The translations under genes and the position numbers were made by a program. Below, piece by piece: positions 59,722-64,000 of a DNA stretch of 64,000 nucleotides. The notes below the pieces were generated by a model. That model made no database searches. It was not told where the DNA came from and saw only the letters and a list, made by a program, of their open reading frames with translations. Source of the DNA: Humulus lupulus (Eukaryota > Streptophyta > Magnoliopsida > Rosales > Cannabaceae); NCBI RefSeq assembly GCF_963169125.1, contig NC_084800.1:55784866-55848865 (forward strand), written 5' to 3'. Position 1 is the first letter of the stretch; each line of letters starts with the position of its first letter.

Positions 59722-61277
59722 CTAATTGTATTCAACACGTTCCTCAATTTTTAACTCTGTCTCTTCCTCTTCGTCCGAGTCAACTGATCTGTGGTGGAAA
59801 GTCTCTTGGATCTTCGTTACTCCCTTCTCCACAGGCCCTATTGCTTGATTTATAGTCAATACAACATCGCTCACAACCTGCACAGATTTGGCACTTGAGT
59901 GAACATCAACTAATCTAGTTCTTGTTTTTCCAAGAGAAGTAGTTCAACTTACATGGTGACCTCCTTCAAGAACTATGTCCTGGACACTCTCAGTGACACT
60001 TGTTCCAGGAGCTTCAACCTTAATTTCTTGCTTCTCAAGCTCAGCTGGGGTGTCACCATCTTTTAACCTAAGCTTTCCTCTGCTTGATTCAGTGGTCACA
60101 CTCCAATGGTTGATAGCCGCCGGTACATAGTGGTACCGCTCCGTAGAAAAGACATACATATGAGCAACAGCTGCTATAGCCATCTGCCAAGCCAGTAAAC
60201 ATAAACCTGCATCATCGTTGCTTTAGGAGTATACGAAACAATACCCCAAAAAATAACTTTGTAGATTTAATCAAGAAGACTAGACATTTCAAGATTTATG
60301 ACCTTATCGGAAAACAATTTGCTGAAGTTGACCACATCAATAAGGGCACTTCAAAACGTTTGGTTTATATCCCTTCTAATATGATTACGGAAGTGCATCA
60401 AGTATTTTTAAACCAGAAAATATGGCTTCTTGAAAAGTTTGGCATCAATGTTTTAAACTAAATAAAGACAAGCCAATGTAGAAACACAAAGTGGCTAAGA
60501 GAATTAAGTGGAGTGAAGGGACTCACTTCTATGCAAATCAAGAAATCCTGCAATCCACTCTGTACTTCCCCCTCTTTAGGTATAGCTCCAAAAGCCCGCA
60601 GTAGAGCAATAGCTACACCTTGCCACCAAGTAGCGAATACAATAGCTTTGAAACTAATGAACTTTGCAAGTGGTTTTATTGGTTGAAGTCTTTCATGAGT
60701 TACATTGTAGAACTGCACAAGGCAATACAGAGCCCACATCTGGCTGAAGTTCAGTACCACTGCTAGGTAGGGATACCTACAACCAAAGTTGAGATGTCAA
60801 AACTAGAATTTGGTAAGTTAAAAATGGTCATCAAAATATATATTTAAAAGGGTAAATGGTATAATGAGAAGCATACCCATAATACCACTTAAATTCTCCA
60901 TCACCATAAACACCTAAGAGCTCCAACAATAATGCTAAGAAGGCACAAACGGTTTTCAGAATCATCTGGGTTAATAAGAGAAGATATCAGAATATATAAG
61001 ATATAAATATATATTTTTTTTAAAAAAGAAAAGAAATGATCAAGAAGCTACTCACATATTGTACAAGGCCAAATTTTTCTATTGTCAGCAAATCCTTTCC
61101 AAGAATACATGGTCGTGTGAAGAAGTTCCAAAGTGACCTATCTTTCTTATTAATGGGATTTTCACTTGCCTCTTCTATCAGTGGTTTACTGAGTAGTTTT
61201 CTTGATTCGTTTTCAAGTACTTCTATGACACTTGTTTCTCCTCCTGCCATAGTTGTAACAATTAAATAATATATATA

Positions 61278-61313
<36 letters not shown>

Positions 61314-61954
61314 GGTGAAAGAGTGAGTTACCAAGACAAGCAACCAAATAGCTTCCAAAAGAATACAAGGCAAATGCTTCATAGCAATTTCTTAAAATGT
61401 CACACGCAAGAGACAACTTTGGATTCCACAAGGATATAATCTGTTGAGTGGTGATCATAATAAATCACTAGTCTTAGAATCTTTATGAGAAGGAGAAAAA
61501 GAATGCGAAAAATAACATGCAAACAATTGAATATAATTAAAATCTTACTGATTCAGTGGCATAAGTGGGTACTATAAAAAGAACAGCAACAATCCATTTT
61601 TGTTCCTGAAATTTACATCAAAACTTTATTATATATGCTCCCAACTAATGCTTTCTTTCTCATAAGATGTGGGCCCAAAACCAAGACAAAGTGAAAACTA
61701 AAACCGATCAATCTTTCGATATATAACAACAGTAATATATAATGTTAATGTAATCATATGGTAGAGACGAGAGAGGAACTGACGGCAGGATTAGTATATG
61801 ATCTGAGATGTTGAAATATGAGAAAGATGGAAAGTGAGAATGCCACAACCGCAAAGCAGCTTGCGACTATGAGCCCTGGTTCATGAATATCCCTGTAAAT
61901 TTCACTTTCAGACCCTGAAGAATAAGCATTATTTATCACTACTTCAGATTCCAT
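59722..61954 (-). CDS. LAZ1 / DUF300 family multi-pass membrane protein
   Basis: Eight exons on the minus strand: 61784-61954, 61549-61605, 61332-61440, 61056-61243, 60877-60965, 60527-60776, 59953-60183, 59722-59877, giving 416 aa. All junctions are GT-AG and phases close. The order of hydrophobic segments (LIVASCFAVVAFSLSIFLIF, WIVAVLFIVPTYA, YLVACLG, VCAFLALLLELLGVYG, YLAVVLNFSQMWALY, AIVFATWWQGVAIALL, MAIAAVAHMYVF) and the signature NCYEAFALYSFGSYLV identify the DUF300/OST-alpha-like family (TMEM184 in animals). The tail is hydrophilic and acidic (SDEEEET). Plant LAZ1 proteins sit at the tonoplast/plasma membrane and are linked to cell death and brassinosteroid signalling. The length is nearer LAZ1 homolog 2-type proteins than LAZ1 itself; that is tentative. 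Confidence 0.92.
61269..61309. repeat. (AT)n microsatellite in an intron of the LAZ1-like gene
   Basis: Near-perfect AT repeat of about 41 bp, broken once by TTT, in the third intron. It is likely length-polymorphic. Confidence 0.9.
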
Positions 61955-62159
61955 TTTTGTTGAATCTATTTATGAAAAACTGAAATAAAAACAATTTTAT
62001 TCCTTTTGAAATGATAATCAAAACCGATGTTGTATTGGGTTTGATAGTAGCCTGTGACGTTGACAAGTGTATTATACTCGAAACTTACTTATTCCTCATC
62101 GTGGCTACACGTAGTTTGTTCGGGACAGTCTCCTCCGATCCACTAGACGAGTCAATTCT

Positions 62160-62215
62160 TGGACACGTGTACTTTTCTCCGTCGTCGGCGGTCAAGCCCA
62201 CACGTGTACATATAA
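62160..62215 (-). promoter_or_regulatory. Two ACACGTGT elements upstream of the LAZ1-like gene
   Basis: CACGTG cores at 62164-62169 and 62201-62206, both in the palindromic ACACGTGT/CACGTGT context of ABRE/G-boxes, 210-250 bp upstream of the minus-strand ATG (61954). Likely part of the promoter. The binding factor is not known from sequence. Confidence 0.5.
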
Positions 62216-63068
62216 TTTGGCTATTTGTCGTTTCTTCATGTGATGTTCCATGCTGTTTACTGTTTCTTTGCCCCATGTTGATGTCGTTTCGGTATTTTGT
62301 TATCGTTTCTTAAGACTATTGTCGTTCGTAGGTAGATGTTTTCACGATCAGATGACTGTCGTACGTAGTATCGTTTAATCATATAATAGATTGTTTTATC
62401 CGCGTGATGACGTGATATTTTGTCTGATCATAATACATTGGACTTCGTAATTCAATATATTTTTTATTCGGAACCCTTTTTACGGGTTTTTTATTTTATT
62501 AATACCTACATAGAAACCTTTTAATTCATTTTTACGGTATATAAAAAGTTCTTTAATTTATATATGATTCCAAAACTTTTTCTAACAAAAATACATTTTA
62601 TACTAGTGAAATCAGGTTTCTTGTCACATTTTAAGGAAATATGAAAATTAGATTCTATACCCATTTTTTTAGATTTCAAGTTGAAATATAACTGCAGTCC
62701 AAAAATATTACAAAAATAACAACTTTTTTTTGTTTAACATCCTTATTATGCCCTCTGCGTAATTTATTATGTTATTTTATTTTTGTTTTGTTTCTAAATA
62801 AAATTATTTTCTTTATTATATTAATCTTTAAAATTGATCTGTTTCATTTGTATTTATGAAAAAATGATGAATTATGAAGAATGTAGAAAGAGTAATTTAG
62901 TCAATATCATACTAAAAATGGATAGAAACTTAAAAAAATTATTTATATGGATATAAATGATTAATTTAAATATCAACGGGCTATTTATTAAGTTTTCACA
63001 TCTATTTTGGACATTCCAAAATTATGTGTGACCAAGAAAAAAATATTTACATGCTAAAGGCTTTTATA
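62216..63068. other. AT-rich intergenic DNA
   Basis: No ORF, repeat or signal that I can support. Confidence 0.6.
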
Positions 63069-63670
63069 TCTCTTCTATATAATAAGTGTGTAGATATCAT
63101 AAATTCTTGGTTTTAACCGTTTTTTATTTTTTTTAATGTTAATTTTAAGAAAATATTCTTATATTTAACAGAATATTCTTATATTTAAATATAGTTTGTA
63201 AACACTTAAACTTAAATAAAATAAAATAAATAATTAAAAAAAATATATGATATTTTTGAGATATTTTATAATGATAAGTATTTAAAAATAATAAAATCAT
63301 ATGTTTTATAACTTAAATAAAATTTAATTAAACTTAAACTTACTTATTAGAATAATATCATATTAAACATATAATATAATCTACTATGAATTAGCAATAA
63401 ATTGTTTTTTTTCTTCTAAAAACTTAAATTTAAAATCTACGTATAATATTTAATATTACATTGAACATATAATATACAATATCTTGTTGCCACTTCCAAA
63501 TTAAAAAACTAGAACAAACATAAACTTAAATAAAAATAAATAAATTATTTAATTAATATAAGATATTTATTTGAAATTTATATGACATTAATATAAATTT
63601 AATAAAATAATTAATAAATTATATAAATAAAACTAAGCAAACGTGCATATTGCACGTAGTTTGTATTTAG
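63069..63670 (+). mobile_element. Possible non-autonomous Helitron
   Basis: It starts TCTCTTCTATATAATAAGTG after an A. Near the end it has a perfect 7-bp hairpin ACGTGCA-TAT-TGCACGT (63641-63657), then 13 nt ending TTAG followed by T. Helitrons begin with TC, end with CTRR after a 3' hairpin, and insert between A and T. Here the end is TTAG, one transition from CTAG. It is AT-rich and non-coding. Confidence 0.45.
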
Positions 63671-63688
63671 TATATATATATATACATA

Positions 63689-64000
63689 CTAGATACCAGC
63701 AACATACATTGCACGTTTGCTTAGTTTTATTTATAGAATTTATTAATTATTTTATTAAATTTATATCATATTCGTATAAATTTCAAATAAATAAAAATAT
63801 TATATATAAAAGAATGAAATAAACATATTAAATGAAAAATTAAACAAAAACATTGTTTATGATTTTTAATATATATATATATAATATGATAACTTTTTTA
63901 AACATAAATGATAATTTTGTGAGATTTTTTCTTAAATATACATTTTTTTTCTTTTTTACGGTTCCTATTTTTTTTCTTAAAAAATACGCACTCAAGTTTT
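63689..64000 (-). mobile_element. Second Helitron-like 3' end, opposite orientation, runs off the window
   Basis: Read on the minus strand, the sequence 63815-63702 is nearly the same as the last ~115 bp of the preceding element (AAACTAAGCAAACGTGCA). It ends in CTAG (63689-63692) with T following. The hairpin is less perfect (GCAA/TTGC). The rest lies beyond the right edge. Confidence 0.4.

Noticed and set aside
62085..62276. 63-aa minus-strand ORF with SGSEETVPNKL
   Set aside because: Overlaps the probable promoter of the LAZ1-like gene (G-boxes), with no recognisable domain.

Overview
The window looks like plant nuclear DNA, most likely from a eudicot. It has intron-rich genes with canonical GT-AG junctions, three plant gene families (TBL/DUF231, a plant VWA protein, LAZ1/DUF300), and a dense pile of Ty3/gypsy LTR retrotransposons. 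I cannot assign the species. I see no tRNA, rRNA, CRISPR or bacterial-type feature.

Bases 1-46544 are nested retrotransposons, whose order can be read from 5-bp target-site duplications (TSDs). Element Z (1-5568, minus strand, Tat-like) runs off the left edge. Element A (about 5661-46544, plus strand, Tat/Retand-like, 5'-truncated) is the outer host. It holds B (6058-12138, a chromovirus with an internal deletion, TSD CCTCA), C (13120-15869, LTR only), D (16703-19026, solo LTR, TSD TCCAC), E (20997-23254, solo LTR) and F (23369-44126, LTR, TSD GAGTG). F contains I (23808-41340, LTR, TSD CTATC), and I contains G (24818-41189, a full-length 16.4-kb Tat/Retand-like element, TSD TTACA). F also contains a decayed chromovirus fragment H (about 42670-43868).

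A and G share one architecture. After pol comes a minisatellite, then a gene on the opposite strand (antisense ORF, aORF) that has its own TATA box and introns, then the polypurine tract and 3' LTR. In G the minisatellite is about 62 copies of a 59-bp hairpin-forming unit. In A it is about five copies of an unrelated 65-bp unit. The aORF of A is cut into four coding pieces by later insertions.

Bases 46545-64000 are gene-bearing and AT-rich. A foldback/MITE-like hairpin (46640-47045) precedes three genes: a TRICHOME BIREFRINGENCE-LIKE gene (plus strand, coding 49412-52382, 519 aa), a VWA protein related to inter-alpha-trypsin inhibitor heavy chains (plus strand, 54275-59600, 13 exons, 741 aa, one GC-AG intron), and a LAZ1/DUF300 membrane protein (minus strand, 59722-61954, 8 exons, 416 aa). 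The last two converge with only 121 bp between stop codons. The right edge holds two tail-to-tail Helitron-like 3' ends. The three genes look intact; nearly all transposon reading frames are broken, mostly by in-frame TAG codons.
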